From positions 132,199 to 196,198 of the forward strand of contig NZ_JBHMQT010000009.1 in the NCBI RefSeq assembly GCF_042435035.1: a DNA stretch of 64,000 bases, read 5' to 3'. Every line of letters starts with the position of its first letter. Position 1 is the first letter of the stretch. A program made the translations under genes and the position numbers. Below are positions 54,445 to 63,944 of the stretch, in pieces. Origin of the DNA: Sphaerimonospora cavernae. GTDB lineage: Bacteria > Actinomycetota > Actinomycetes > Streptosporangiales > Streptosporangiaceae. The notes beneath the pieces were generated by a model. It did not search any database. It worked only from the letters and a program-made list of their open reading frames with translations, and was not told the DNA's origin.

Positions 54445-55344
54445 ATGAGAGGTTCGATTGGCGTCCGGCGGGCGCTCGGTGCGATTGCGCTCGCGACCGG
54501 CCTGGCCGTTTCCACTACCGCGGTCCCGGCCGCGGCGTCGGCGGCGGTGCCCGCGGCGGTGACGGCGAGCGCGGCGCTCGCACCGATGAGCCAGGCGGCG
54601 CTGGGCCGCCCCGCCTACTACACATATTCCGGATACAGCTCCGCTCAGCACCGTAAAAAGGGCAAGCAGCTCGAGAAGAAGGGATATCGCCCGATCTCCC
54701 TCAGCGTTGCCGGCTCGCGGCTGTCGGCGGTATGGGCCAAGACGGGCGGTCCCGCGTGGTGGTGCCTCGACGGCTTCACCGCGAAGACGTACGAGAAGGA
54801 GCTCAAGAAGCTGCGGAAGAAGGGGTACGCGCCCACGATCATCACGGCCTCCGGAGGCGGGTACGGCGCGGCCTTCGCGGGCGTCTTCGAGAAGCGGAAC
54901 ATCGGCTGGCAGGCCCAGTGGGGCATGACCGGGGCGCAGTTCAAGAAGACCGACAAGCGGCAGTCCGGCAAGGGCCTCGCCCTGGTCTCGCTCACCGCGT
55001 ACGGCACGGCCTCCGACGTCCGGTACGCCGCGATCTGGCACCAGTCGTCGGCAGGCTACGGCTGGGTCACCGGCCGCACCTCGTCCAAGTTGACGAAAAT
55101 CATCAAGCAGAACGACAAGAAGGGCTACTTCCCCAAGCAGCTTGTCGTGGCGCCCGACGGCACCTACGCAGCGGTCTTCCACCGGGCGGCCGGGCAATGG
55201 TGGACCCAGTACGGCATGACCGCGTCCCAGCTGAACAAGAAGCACGACTCCTACGGCAAGAAGGGCTACTACCCGGTCAGCGTCGACGGTGAGTACATCC
55301 CGGGGCACGGCACCTATTACGCCGCGACCTGGTACAAGTACTGA
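54445..55344 (+). CDS. Secreted protein of BTRD1 (bacterial tandem repeat domain 1) repeats
   Basis: In this 299-residue protein the signal peptide (RALGAIALATGLAVSTTAVPAAASA) is followed by about five repeats of 40-45 residues. Each has a Lys-rich helix, a KKGYxP turn and a strand ending in YAAxW/F (KGYRPISLSVAG, KGYAPTIITASG, KGYFPKQLVVAP, KGYYPVSVDGEY). These match the BTRD1 repeat seen in secreted bacterial proteins and in fungal polyglycine hydrolases. No catalytic domain is attached, so a binding role is likely. The ATG at 54445 gives a normal signal peptide. Confidence 0.78.
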   Translation: MRGSIGVRRALGAIALATGLAVSTTAVPAAASAAVPAAVTASAALAPMSQAALGRPAYYTYSGYSSAQHRKKGKQLEKKGYRPISLSVAGSRLSAVWAKTGGPAWWCLDGFTAKTYEKELKKLRKKGYAPTIITASGGGYGAAFAGVFEKRNIGWQAQWGMTGAQFKKTDKRQSGKGLALVSLTAYGTASDVRYAAIWHQSSAGYGWVTGRTSSKLTKIIKQNDKKGYFPKQLVVAPDGTYAAVFHRAAGQWWTQYGMTASQLNKKHDSYGKKGYYPVSVDGEYIPGHGTYYAATWYKY

Positions 55345-55509
55345 ACGCGCCTGTTGAGCAGCGGCTCCTGAACACATGAGACGCGGCAGGGCCCCCGCGT
55401 GAGCGTATGGACGTCGCGTCAGCCACAGCATGCGATCTACGGCTCCCGGCCTTCCGCGTCGCCGCCGCCATCCGAACACGGAATCGGGCGGTAGCCGTAC
55501 GGGATCGAT

Positions 55510-56223
55510 GTGATACTCACCGTGACGACAACTGTGCGAGCGGAAGCGGGTACGGCCATGGTCATGACATCCAGGCGAGTTCACCAGGACGTCCGGGCTG
55601 CAGGGCAACCGGAAGCCACGGGGCCGGCTTCCGAGACGGAGCAGGCCCCGGGCGCGGAGCCCGAGACTTCCAGGATGCCGACGACCATCAGGGAGTTCGT
55701 CGACTGGCTTCCCGAGATGCCGGGCTTCCACATCGAGATCGTCAACGGAAGGGTGATCGTGAGCCCACGCGGCAACCCCCGGCAGTCCTGGATCGTCGGC
55801 CAGCTCGTCAGGGCATTCGGCCCGACTGCTGATGAGCATGGCTGGCGCGTCTGGCCGGAGCTCGACGTCTGCATCGCCTGGACCCGGGAGCCCCTGATCC
55901 CCGACTTCGCGATGGGCCCCAAGGACGCTCCGCTGTGGGGCGACCGGGAGGTTCTCTCCGACGGGCTGATCCTGGTCGCCGAGGTGGTGTCCGCCAACAG
56001 CGTGCGCGAGGACCGCGAGGACAAGCCCGGCGTCTACGCGCGTGGCGGAGTGCCGCTCCTGCTGATCGTCGATCCCGAAGCCGAGCCCAAGACGGTCAGC
56101 GTGCATACCGACCCGTCAGAGGACGGCTATCGGACCGTCACCCGGGTGAAGATGGGCGAGGAACTGCGCATTCCCGCGCCGGTCGACTTCACCCTCGACA
56201 CCTCGGTCTTCCTCGACGCCTGA
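55510..56223 (+). CDS. Uma2-family (DUF820) putative nuclease
   Basis: In this 237-residue protein the Uma2 domain begins near residue 57 (TTIREFVDWLPEMPGFHIEIVNGRVIVSPRGN). It continues through RVWPELDVCIAWTREPLIPDFAM and ILVAEVVSANSVREDREDKPGVYA, giving the PD-(D/E)xK pattern with PDF and E-V-V-S. The biological role is mostly unknown; the family is greatly expanded in actinomycetes and cyanobacteria. The start is uncertain: GTG 55510 has GGGA at 5 nt, while ATG 55558 or 55564 would shorten the odd N-terminus. Confidence 0.85.
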   Translation: MILTVTTTVRAEAGTAMVMTSRRVHQDVRAAGQPEATGPASETEQAPGAEPETSRMPTTIREFVDWLPEMPGFHIEIVNGRVIVSPRGNPRQSWIVGQLVRAFGPTADEHGWRVWPELDVCIAWTREPLIPDFAMGPKDAPLWGDREVLSDGLILVAEVVSANSVREDREDKPGVYARGGVPLLLIVDPEAEPKTVSVHTDPSEDGYRTVTRVKMGEELRIPAPVDFTLDTSVFLDA

Positions 56224-56349
56224 TCCGGGATATCCGGAGGCCGCCCGGGAAGGCTCCGAGGTTATCCACAGAGCGGCGTTCGGGGCCGGGCCGGGGATGT
56301 GGCAGCTGCGAACGTGTGCCTTCCGTTCCCGCACAGGAAGGCACACCCC

Positions 56350-57273
56350 ATGGCCACCCGGATCCCGCTGCCCGTCCCCGCATCGGTGAGCGCCACGCTG
56401 GTGGCGGCCGCGCCAGAACGGCCACTGCCTGTGGAGGTCGCGGCACGGTTGCGAGACGGCTTGCCGGGCGGCGTCGACCTCCGGATGACGGAGATCGACG
56501 GCCGCGATCCCGCTCTCGCCGAGACCATTTCCCAGCTGAGGTGTCCGCACTGCACGCCCGGCGTGGATCCGCTCGTCGCGGTGCTGCTGGAGGGAACGGA
56601 CGGCCACCTTGCCGTCACGTGCACGGCCCCGCCGGGCTGGCCGCCGGCGCATCTGGACGCCTGCGCCGCGACGGTCGAGCGGGTCGCCGAGATGACCGGC
56701 GGCATGCTCCTGGACACCGAGCGGGCCGTGCTCCTGCCCCCGGCATGGCGGCCGAGGACGTCACCATCGCCGGAGCACTTTCCCATCCGGGACTGGGTCG
56801 GGGTGGACGTCCGCGTGGACGACGACGGACGATACGGCGTGGACACCACCGGGATGTCCCGGTTCGGGCTGCCCGATCTGCGGGCGGCCGGACTCCAGGA
56901 GCACCACATACACGGATGGCTCCACCTGACGTACGGCCTCGCGGGCGTCCTGGTGAGACGGGTCCTCAAGGACGCCGGGGTGCGGCGGCGAGACGGCGTC
57001 CACATGGTGCCGATGGAGATCTCCGTCTCGACGACGGACACGGCGATCGCCATGGCGTCGCAGCCGGGACCGGCACGGCCACCGGGGTCGCGGCCGGCCG
57101 GCCTGGCGGGTTCTGAAGTGCGGCCCGCGATCCCGCCGGGTCGGGCGACCGTGCGCCTGCGGCACGACACGTCCGCCGGTCGTCTCCTCGTGCTTCCCCC
57201 GGCGAATCATGCCGAGGCCCGCTGGCGTGACCGCACGGCCCTGGTGATGTGCCAGGGCGACGACGCCCCCTGA
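56350..57273 (+). CDS. Hypothetical protein
   Basis: This 307-residue protein is of no recognised family. It has no signal peptide or membrane helix. A CPHC motif at about residues 65-68 could be a metal or redox site. Its middle part (HFPIRDWVGVDVRVDDDGRYGVDTTGMSRFGLPDLRAAGL) reads like a globular alpha/beta domain. The Pro/Ala-rich segment near 235-260 is a linker. AGGAAGG before the ATG at 56350 decided the start. It is convergent with the toxin-antitoxin pair. Confidence 0.7.
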   Translation: MATRIPLPVPASVSATLVAAAPERPLPVEVAARLRDGLPGGVDLRMTEIDGRDPALAETISQLRCPHCTPGVDPLVAVLLEGTDGHLAVTCTAPPGWPPAHLDACAATVERVAEMTGGMLLDTERAVLLPPAWRPRTSPSPEHFPIRDWVGVDVRVDDDGRYGVDTTGMSRFGLPDLRAAGLQEHHIHGWLHLTYGLAGVLVRRVLKDAGVRRRDGVHMVPMEISVSTTDTAIAMASQPGPARPPGSRPAGLAGSEVRPAIPPGRATVRLRHDTSAGRLLVLPPANHAEARWRDRTALVMCQGDDAP

Positions 57274-57281
57274 GCAGGCAA

Positions 57282-57305
57282 GCCGTAAATCTTGGGACTT
57301 ACGGC
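57282..57305. terminator. Short hairpin between convergent genes
   Basis: GCCGTAA (57282-57288) pairs with TTACGGC (57299-57305) around 10 nt, between the hypothetical gene and hepT. It could serve either strand. Confidence 0.45.
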
Positions 57306-57315
57306 CTACGCTTCC

Positions 57316-57687
57316 TCAGTCCCGCTGGTCCAACCTGGCCGCGATCTCCGGGTAAAGCATGCGGAGTAGGGCATGCACTTGATGCTCCAGTTCGGGCACG
57401 TTCTTTGTCGCAACGTTGTAGACGATCTTCCAGTCCACACTGAAGTATCTGTGCACGACGCCGTTACGCATCCCGCGGATCAGTTTCCAGGGGATCTCGG
57501 GTGCCATCGCACGGGTTTCGTCCGAGATGGCACCTGCGGCTTCACCAATGATCGAAAGCTGCCAGATGACGGCGTCTCGGCGCATCTCGTCAGCATCCCA
57601 GGCCTCCGGTGAGACACCTTCCAGGTAAGCCGTGACCCTCCGGGCCGCTTCTACGATCTCGCCGAGATAGAGCCCCTCACGCTGCAT
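57316..57687 (-). CDS. hepT: HepT-like ribonuclease toxin
   Basis: This 123-residue all-helical HEPN protein has the RX4HXY motif in RNGVVHRY (about residues 74-81) and a MKLIRGMRN-type lead-in (WKLIRGMRNG). HepT proteins cut tRNA or mRNA and are silenced by AMP addition to the motif Tyr by their MntA partner. The ATG at 57687 overlaps the end of mntA by 11 nt, so the antitoxin is translated first. The longer frame upstream is antisense-like and was rejected. Confidence 0.88.
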   Translation of the reverse strand: MQREGLYLGEIVEAARRVTAYLEGVSPEAWDADEMRRDAVIWQLSIIGEAAGAISDETRAMAPEIPWKLIRGMRNGVVHRYFSVDWKIVYNVATKNVPELEHQVHALLRMLYPEIAARLDQRD

Positions 57688-57973
57688 AAAGGACCTGTGC
57701 ATCGTTGAGCACATGGTCTCGGATGATCCAGTGCAGGCCTTCCTTGGAAACGACGTCCACCTTGTGGCCGAGCAGTTTCTCGAGTTCCTCTTGGAAGTTG
57801 AAGAACTCGAGCCCGATGTCGTTGCCTTCCGCGAGCACGTAGAGGAGGTCGATGTCGCTGTCGGGCCTTGCCCTGCCACGCGCGACGGAGCCGAAGACTG
57901 ACAGTTCGGCGATGCCATACTTTCTGCACAGCTCGAAGAGCTGCGGGCGAACTGCCTGGAAGTCGATTCTCAT
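57677..57973 (-). CDS. mntA: MntA-like nucleotidyltransferase antitoxin
   Basis: This 98-residue minimal nucleotidyltransferase has GSVARGRARPDSDIDLLY, the GSX10DXD active site (about residues 28-43), and a later acidic residue in HKVDVV. Known MntA antitoxins add AMP to the HepT toxin. It precedes and overlaps hepT, the standard order for this module. Confidence 0.9.
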   Translation of the reverse strand: MRIDFQAVRPQLFELCRKYGIAELSVFGSVARGRARPDSDIDLLYVLAEGNDIGLEFFNFQEELEKLLGHKVDVVSKEGLHWIIRDHVLNDAQVLYAA

Positions 57974-58079
57974 AACATCTCCGATGCTTATCGTGCCATG
58001 CGGTCGGCCTCTGGAGGGGAGCTTCCCCGGGGAAAATCATTTGCCCGCCCACCTGCGATCTTGCGAGCCTGGAACGGTC

Positions 58080-59807
58080 ATGCGCTCCCTCGTCGCCGGT
58101 GATCCCGGCATTCCCGACGTCCGCGGCCCCATCGGCTACCTGTGGTGGGTGGCGCGCGGCCAGACGCGTCTCATCCTCATCGGGATCGGTTTCGCCGTCG
58201 TATGGTGGCTGGGCCAGGCCCTCGTCCCGGCGGCGCTGGGCCTGGCGATCGACGCACTGATCGCCAAGGACGGCGACGCGCTCATCTGGTGGTCCGGCGC
58301 GGTGCTGGGCCTCGGCGTCGTCCAGGCCGCGGCGGGCGCGTCACGACATCGCATGGCCGTGTACAACTGGTTGTCGGCGGCCTATCGCACAGTGCAGGTC
58401 ACCACACGGCAGGCGACCCGGCTCGGCGCCACGCTCCCGAAACGCCTGTCCACCGGTGAAGTGGTCAGCGTCGGCAACTCCGACATCGAGCACATCGGCA
58501 GTTCGATGGACATCCTGCTGCGCGGAGTCGGCGCGGTCGTCGCCATCGCCGCAGTGACAGTGATCATGATTTCCAGCTCGCCTCTTCTCGGGATCGTCGT
58601 GCTCGTCGGAGTGCCGATGGTGACGGCGGCGGTCGGCCCGCTGCTGCGGCCGCTCCATCGCAGGCAGCTCCGACAGCGCGATCTCCAGGGCGAGCTGGCG
58701 ACCCGGGCCGCCGACATCGTCGGGGGCCTGCGGGTGCTGCGCGGCATCGGCGGCGAGCAGGTCTTCGCCGCCCGATACCGCGAGGAGTCGCAGCGGGTAC
58801 GGCACGCGGGCGTGCGGGTCGCCTCGGTCGACTCGATGCTGGCGGGCGCGGAGATCCTGCTTCCGGGCGTGCTCATCGCCTGTGTCACCTGGCTGGCCGC
58901 GCGTTTCGCGCTGGACGGCCGGGTCAGCGCCGGCCAGCTCGTGGCCTTCTACGGATACGCGGTGTTCCTGATCGCCCCGATCAGGACGCTCACCGAGGCG
59001 GCCGACAAGATCACCAAAGGTCATGTGGCCGCGCGCCGCGTGTGCCACATCCTGTCGATCGAGCCGGAGGTCCAGGACGCCCCGGGACTCCGGGAAACGC
59101 TCCGCGAGGACCCGTCGGCACGGCACGCGCCGTCCGATGGCGTGCTGGTCGATGAGCGGTCCGGCGTCGCCGTACGGCCGGGCCGGCTGACCGCGCTCGC
59201 CGCGGCCGCGCCGGAGGACGCGATCGCCATCGCCGACCGGCTCGGGCGGTACGCACCGGGTGAGGTGACGCTCGACGGGACGCCGCTCGCGGACCTGCAG
59301 GTCGCGTGGGTGCGGGGGCACATCCTGGTCGCGGACAACGAGGCGAAACTGTTCGCCGGGCGGCTGCGTGACGAACTGGACATCACAGGGTCGGCCACCG
59401 ACGAGGACGTGCGGCAGGCGCTCTACAGCGCGTGTGCCGAAGACATCTTGGCGGCCCTGCCCGAGGGGCTGGACGCCCAGGTGGCGGAGTCCGGACGGGA
59501 GTTCTCCGGAGGCCAGCGGCAGCGGCTGCGGCTGGCCCGCGCGCTGCTCGCCGATCCGGAGATCCTGATCCTGGTCGAGCCGACCAGCGCCGTCGACGCG
59601 CACACGGAGGCGCGCATCGCCGAGCGGCTCGGCAAGGCCCGGGCGGAGCGTACGACGCTCGTCTGCACCACCAGCCCGCTGGTCCTCGACCGGGCCGACC
59701 TGGTCCTGTTCGTCGAGGACGGCGAAGTCAGAGCCGAGGGCACCCACCAGGGACTGCACGCGACCTCGTCCGGCTATCGATCCAGCGTGACCCGAGAGGA
59801 AGACTGA
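58080..59807 (+). CDS. ABC exporter subunit with degenerate nucleotide site
   Basis: This 575-residue protein has six helices (about residues 30-320) and then a nucleotide-binding domain. The Walker A region reads GRLTALAAAAPEDAIAIADR, with no GxxGxGK[ST]. Walker B reads ILILVEPTSAVD, with Val for Asp. The signature FSGGQRQRLRLARAL is intact. It is therefore the non-hydrolysing half of a heterodimeric type IV exporter. The ATG at 58080 was picked as the first after the divergent mntA; the partner gene begins 2 bp after its stop. Confidence 0.9.
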   Translation: MRSLVAGDPGIPDVRGPIGYLWWVARGQTRLILIGIGFAVVWWLGQALVPAALGLAIDALIAKDGDALIWWSGAVLGLGVVQAAAGASRHRMAVYNWLSAAYRTVQVTTRQATRLGATLPKRLSTGEVVSVGNSDIEHIGSSMDILLRGVGAVVAIAAVTVIMISSSPLLGIVVLVGVPMVTAAVGPLLRPLHRRQLRQRDLQGELATRAADIVGGLRVLRGIGGEQVFAARYREESQRVRHAGVRVASVDSMLAGAEILLPGVLIACVTWLAARFALDGRVSAGQLVAFYGYAVFLIAPIRTLTEAADKITKGHVAARRVCHILSIEPEVQDAPGLRETLREDPSARHAPSDGVLVDERSGVAVRPGRLTALAAAAPEDAIAIADRLGRYAPGEVTLDGTPLADLQVAWVRGHILVADNEAKLFAGRLRDELDITGSATDEDVRQALYSACAEDILAALPEGLDAQVAESGREFSGGQRQRLRLARALLADPEILILVEPTSAVDAHTEARIAERLGKARAERTTLVCTTSPLVLDRADLVLFVEDGEVRAEGTHQGLHATSSGYRSSVTREED

Positions 59808-59809
59808 GC

Positions 59810-61570
59810 GTGGCACGGGAAATCCTGCCGGTGGCCGACCGGGCCCAGGTGCGTGCCTACGCACGGCGGCTGATGCTGAAGCATCCCGGGGAGCTCGTGC
59901 TGGCTCTGACCCTGCACGCACTCGCGGCGGTGACGGGGCTGGTGACGCCGCGACTGCTCGGCGAGCTGGTTCAGGACGTGGCGGGTGGTTCCGCCCACGT
60001 CCGCGTGGACGTGATCGCGCTGGCCATCGCGGGCTTCGTGGCGGCGCAGGCCGTGCTGACCAGGTTCGCCGTCTTCGCCTCGTCCAGATTGGGTGAGAAG
60101 GTGCTGGCCGAGCTGCGTGAGGACTTCGTCGACCAGGTGCTCGGCCTGCCGCTCTCGACCATCGAGGGGGCGGGATCGGGCGATCTGATCACCAGAACCT
60201 CCCGGGACGTCGACGCCCTGTCTCACACCGTGCGGCGTGCCGTGCCCGAGACGCTGATCGCCATTGTCACCGGTTCGTTCATCGTCGGAGCGGTCGTCCT
60301 GGTCGGCCCGGTGATGGCTGTTCCGGCGCTGATCGCCGTACCGCTGCTGTGGGGGGCCACCAGGTGGTACCTCAACCGTGCCAGGGACGGCTATCTGCGG
60401 GAGAACGCCGCGTACGCGGACATGACGGAGGGATTGGCCGAAACCGTCGAGGGCTCGCGCACGATCGAGGCCCTGGGGCTGCAGCGGCGCCGTCATGAGC
60501 GGGCCGACCGGGACATCGCCCGGTCCTTCGCGGCCGAGCGCTACACCCTGGGCCTGCGCCTGGTCTGGTTCCCGGCCGTCGAGATCGGCTACGTGATCCC
60601 GGTGGTGGCGACCCTGCTGATCGGCGGGCTGTTCTACATCGAAGGCTGGGTTTCGCTGGTGCAGGTGACCACGGCCACGCTCTACGTTCAGCAGCTCATC
60701 GATCCGGTCGACCGGCTGCTGTCGTGGGTGGACGAGCTCCAGGTGGGCGGCGCCTCGATGGCGCGGCTCCTGGGTGTGGCCGACGTGCCGGAGGACCGGA
60801 CGCCCGGAGCGACGCGGCCCGCCGGGGAGGATCTCGAGGCCGTCGGCGTGCGGTACGCCTACCACGAGGATCGTGACGTGCTGCACGGCGTCGACCTGGA
60901 GGTGCGCAGAGGCGAGCGCCTGGCGATGGTCGGCCCTTCGGGGGCGGGTAAGTCCACGCTCGGCCGCCTGCTCGCCGGGATCCACGCCCCGCGGACCGGG
61001 TCGGTCACGGTCGGCGGCGTCCCACTTGTCGAGCTGCCGATCGACGAGCTTCGGGGCGAGGTCGCGCTGGTCACCCAGGAGCATCACGTGTTCCGCGGCA
61101 CGGTCAGGGAGAACCTGCTGATCGCCAGGCCGGAGGCCGCGGACGCCGACGTGTGGCGTGCCCTCGAGGCCGTCGACGCCCGGGAGTGGGTCGAGGCCCT
61201 CGGCGGGATACTAGGCGAGGGACTCGACACCATGGTCGGATCGGGCGGCCAGCCGGTCTCCCCGGCGCAGGCCCAGCAGCTCGCGCTCGCCAGGCTGGTG
61301 CTGGCCGACCCGCACACGCTGGTCCTGGACGAGGCGACCTCGCTCATCGATCCGCGCGCCGCCCGGCACCTGGAGCGGTCGCTGGCCGCCGTACTGGCGG
61401 GCCGTACGGTGATCGCCATCGCTCACCGGCTGTACACGGCGCATGACGCGGACCGCGTCGCGGTCGTGGAGGACGGCCGCATCACCGAGCTGGGCCCCCA
61501 CGACGAGCTGGTCGCGGCCGGAGGCCCGTACGCCGCCCTCTGGGAGAGCTGGCACGGCACGGCAAAGTAG
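59810..61570 (+). CDS. ABC exporter subunit with catalytic Walker motifs
   Basis: In this 586-residue protein six helices are followed by a nucleotide-binding domain with intact Walker A VGPSGAGKSTLGRLL, Q-loop LVTQEHHVF, Walker B THTLVLDEATSLID (DPHTLVLDEATS) and H-loop AHRL. Its signature is degraded to VSPAQAQQLALARL. With the preceding subunit it forms one good site (its Walker A/B plus the partner's SGGQ) and one dead site. The substrate is unknown. The start is GTG. Confidence 0.92.
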   Translation: MAREILPVADRAQVRAYARRLMLKHPGELVLALTLHALAAVTGLVTPRLLGELVQDVAGGSAHVRVDVIALAIAGFVAAQAVLTRFAVFASSRLGEKVLAELREDFVDQVLGLPLSTIEGAGSGDLITRTSRDVDALSHTVRRAVPETLIAIVTGSFIVGAVVLVGPVMAVPALIAVPLLWGATRWYLNRARDGYLRENAAYADMTEGLAETVEGSRTIEALGLQRRRHERADRDIARSFAAERYTLGLRLVWFPAVEIGYVIPVVATLLIGGLFYIEGWVSLVQVTTATLYVQQLIDPVDRLLSWVDELQVGGASMARLLGVADVPEDRTPGATRPAGEDLEAVGVRYAYHEDRDVLHGVDLEVRRGERLAMVGPSGAGKSTLGRLLAGIHAPRTGSVTVGGVPLVELPIDELRGEVALVTQEHHVFRGTVRENLLIARPEAADADVWRALEAVDAREWVEALGGILGEGLDTMVGSGGQPVSPAQAQQLALARLVLADPHTLVLDEATSLIDPRAARHLERSLAAVLAGRTVIAIAHRLYTAHDADRVAVVEDGRITELGPHDELVAAGGPYAALWESWHGTAK

Positions 61571-61673
61571 GGGTCGCGGAAGGCGGACGAGTCCGGCTAG
61601 GTCCAATGATGGATGGAAACTTCAGTCCATGGACCGAGGCGTGCGGGTCGGTGGCCGATTAACGTGCGGATTT

Positions 61674-62717
61674 ATGGATGACACCGGCATGCTGGAAGAA
61701 GCCTACGAACGGTTGCACCGGACGGGCCCCGAGTTCGAGGGCTGGCTGTCCAACCACGGCCCGATGGCGGTCGAGTCGATGGTCAGGCATGGGCGCGCGC
61801 GAGACGTCCATCGCTGGCTCGACGCCTATATGGACCGTCTCGAAGAGCTGCCGAGCGGCACCTGGACGATCACCGATGGCGGCTGGCGCGAGGCACTGGG
61901 CGACGGACGTCGTCTCGGCGACTGGCTGAGCTTCTTCGAAACCGAGCTGAAGCGGCAGCCGTGGCGTGCCGTGCTGGAGACCTGGTGGCCGCGGCTGTTG
62001 CCGGGCATCGCGGCGGGGGCGACCCATGGAGTGATCCGTACCGGGCACGCGGTCCGTGAGCTGCTGAGCCGTGAGGACGAGATGCGGCTGGCCGAGCTCG
62101 GCCAGGCCCTCGGCTACTGGGCGGCGCGCTGGCAGACCGTCGCCGGTACCGCGGCGCCCTCCGGTACGGCCGACCCGGCCGGCGCCCTGGCCGGCGTGCC
62201 AAGAGTGCCGGACCAGAACCAGGGCATCAACCACCGGCTCGCGCAACTGGCCGACACCGCCGGATGGGAGGGGTCGCTGGCCGCGCTCAGACCGGCCGCC
62301 GACGCCGAGCAGGCCCGCGAACGGCTCGCCGAGCTGGCGAACGCGGCCACGCTGCGCTATCTCGCACATGCGCATGGCAATCCGGTCATGCTGGTCCATT
62401 CCGCTACCGCGCCCACGGCCGTACTGCGCACCCTGCCCGCGCTGCCGACGTCACTTTGGGGCCCCAGCCTCGCCGCCGCCTGGGCGGCCAGCGCCGCGGT
62501 GATCGCCGCGTACGGCCCTGCCGAGCCGGCACCCAGGGAGGACCTGCCCGCCGCACCCGAGCGGGAGGAGGCGTTCGACCGCGCCGTCCGCCACGGGGAC
62601 GAGCATGCGATCAAGTTCGCCGACACCGCCCTCGACGTCTACGACCGCACCGGCGACCCCGACGCCCTGGCCGCCGTGATCCGCGCCGTCGACTCCATCG
62701 CCCCCATGTCGTCCTGA
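61674..62717 (+). CDS. Questin-oxidase family protein (DUF4243)
   Basis: In this 347-residue protein the N-terminal FEGWLSNHGPMAVESM, the central PRLLPGIAAGATHGVIRTGHAVREL and the C-terminal HAIKFADTALDVYDRTGDP match the questin oxidase-like family, whose fungal members act on anthraquinones. Bacterial roles are unknown. There is no ribosome site: TAACGT at 61660-61665 lies 8 nt before the ATG, fitting a leaderless mRNA. A GGTCCA...TGGACC inverted repeat flanks the promoter (61600-61605, 61630-61635). Confidence 0.75.
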   Translation: MDDTGMLEEAYERLHRTGPEFEGWLSNHGPMAVESMVRHGRARDVHRWLDAYMDRLEELPSGTWTITDGGWREALGDGRRLGDWLSFFETELKRQPWRAVLETWWPRLLPGIAAGATHGVIRTGHAVRELLSREDEMRLAELGQALGYWAARWQTVAGTAAPSGTADPAGALAGVPRVPDQNQGINHRLAQLADTAGWEGSLAALRPAADAEQARERLAELANAATLRYLAHAHGNPVMLVHSATAPTAVLRTLPALPTSLWGPSLAAAWAASAAVIAAYGPAEPAPREDLPAAPEREEAFDRAVRHGDEHAIKFADTALDVYDRTGDPDALAAVIRAVDSIAPMSS

Positions 62718-62820
62718 CCTTATATACTGCGATCGCAGCGAAGTCGTCCGCCATCGAGCGCAGAGCACCTCTCATCGGCGCCGCGAATACCGGGGTGAGC
62801 TGCGAACATATGTGAACTGA

Positions 62821-62839
62821 TATCGATGTCATTTCGATA
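62821..62839. promoter_or_regulatory. Inverted repeat ahead of the beta-lactamase
   Basis: TATCGA-N7-TCGATA is perfect over 6-bp arms, 71 bp before the start of the beta-lactamase gene. It could be an operator; no blaI/blaR gene is in view. Confidence 0.35.
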
Positions 62840-62909
62840 CAGGTATTAGACATGAACTGAGTCGCTCTGCTTGGCTTCTCCTCTCTGATCGAGAGGGGCG
62901 AGAACAGGC

Positions 62910-63902
62910 ATGCGACAACTCCGCGACCGCCGCTTCCCGTCGGCGTCGCCATCGACCATATTGACGATCTTCCTGCTGGTGGGCTGTACAGCCTGTGGGG
63001 CGGGCACCGTGGGGGACACGGTGCCGGTCACGAGCCCGAAGACGGTGGGCGGGCAGGCAGTGGTCAACCGCTCGGAGGCGCCGTCGTCCGGTGAGGTCGA
63101 TGCGCGGCGGGAGCTGCGGGCGCTGGAGGCGGCTTTCAAGGGGCGTATCGGCGCGTACGCCGTCGACACGGCCACCGGAAAGACGATCGCCTACCGGTCG
63201 GAGGAGCGTTTCCCGCTGCTGTCCACGTTCAAAGCGGTGGCCGCCGCCGCGGTGCTGCACAAGGCGCGCACCTCCGATCCGGGGCTGATGGGCCGGGTCG
63301 TCCGCTGGGGCCGCGACGACCTCAAGCCGAACTCGCCGATCACTGAGAAGCATGTGGGCGACGGAATGACCGTCGCCCGACTGTGTGAGGCGGCGATCCG
63401 GTACAGCGACAACACCGCCGGCAACATGCTGCTGAAACAGATCGGCGGACCGGCGGGCCTGACCCGGTATTTCCGTACGTTGAAGGACCCGATTTCGCGG
63501 CTGGACCGCTGGGAGATCGAGCTCAACGACTGGAGCCCCAAGGAGAAGCGGGACACCACCACTCCCGTGTCCATGGCACGAGACCTCCGTGCGCTCACCG
63601 TCGGTGACGCGCTCAACGCGAAGGACCGGGCCCGGCTGAACGGATGGTTGATCGCGAACACGACCGGTGATGCCCGGATCCGGGCCGGCCTGCCCAAGAG
63701 CTGGACCATCGGCGACAAAACCGGCACCGGCGGCTCATACGGCACCGCCAACGACATCGCCGTCGTCTGGCCCGCCAAGGCGGCCGCTCCCATCGTCATG
63801 GCGATCTACACCAATCGCCAGGCCGCCAGCGCTTCCCGCGATGACAAGGTCGTCGCTGAGACCGCCGCCATCCTCGCGCGGGGTCTTGGCAAGCTCAGAT
63901 AG
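62910..63902 (+). CDS. Class A beta-lactamase, probable lipoprotein
   Basis: In this 330-residue protein the catalytic motifs are complete: STFK (Ser70-Lys73), YSDNTAGN (SDN130), ELNDW (Glu166-Asn170) and DKTGTGGSYG (KTG234). RDTTTP after the omega loop is typical. The N-terminal LLVGC after a hydrophobic stretch suggests lipidation at that Cys (near residue 26), or simple secretion. It opens the beta-lactam ring outside the cytoplasm. It could protect against beta-lactams met or made; no link to the peptide cluster 34 kb away is shown. Confidence 0.95.
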   Translation: MRQLRDRRFPSASPSTILTIFLLVGCTACGAGTVGDTVPVTSPKTVGGQAVVNRSEAPSSGEVDARRELRALEAAFKGRIGAYAVDTATGKTIAYRSEERFPLLSTFKAVAAAAVLHKARTSDPGLMGRVVRWGRDDLKPNSPITEKHVGDGMTVARLCEAAIRYSDNTAGNMLLKQIGGPAGLTRYFRTLKDPISRLDRWEIELNDWSPKEKRDTTTPVSMARDLRALTVGDALNAKDRARLNGWLIANTTGDARIRAGLPKSWTIGDKTGTGGSYGTANDIAVVWPAKAAAPIVMAIYTNRQAASASRDDKVVAETAAILARGLGKLR

Positions 63903-63944
63903 ATTTCTTCTCATTTAGCTAAGGTTGGGTCTTTCTATCGGAAT

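Noticed and set aside
62910..63902. Self-resistance gene of the peptide cluster
   Set aside because: It lies 34 kb from the cluster with many unrelated genes between, and nothing ties the product to beta-lactams.
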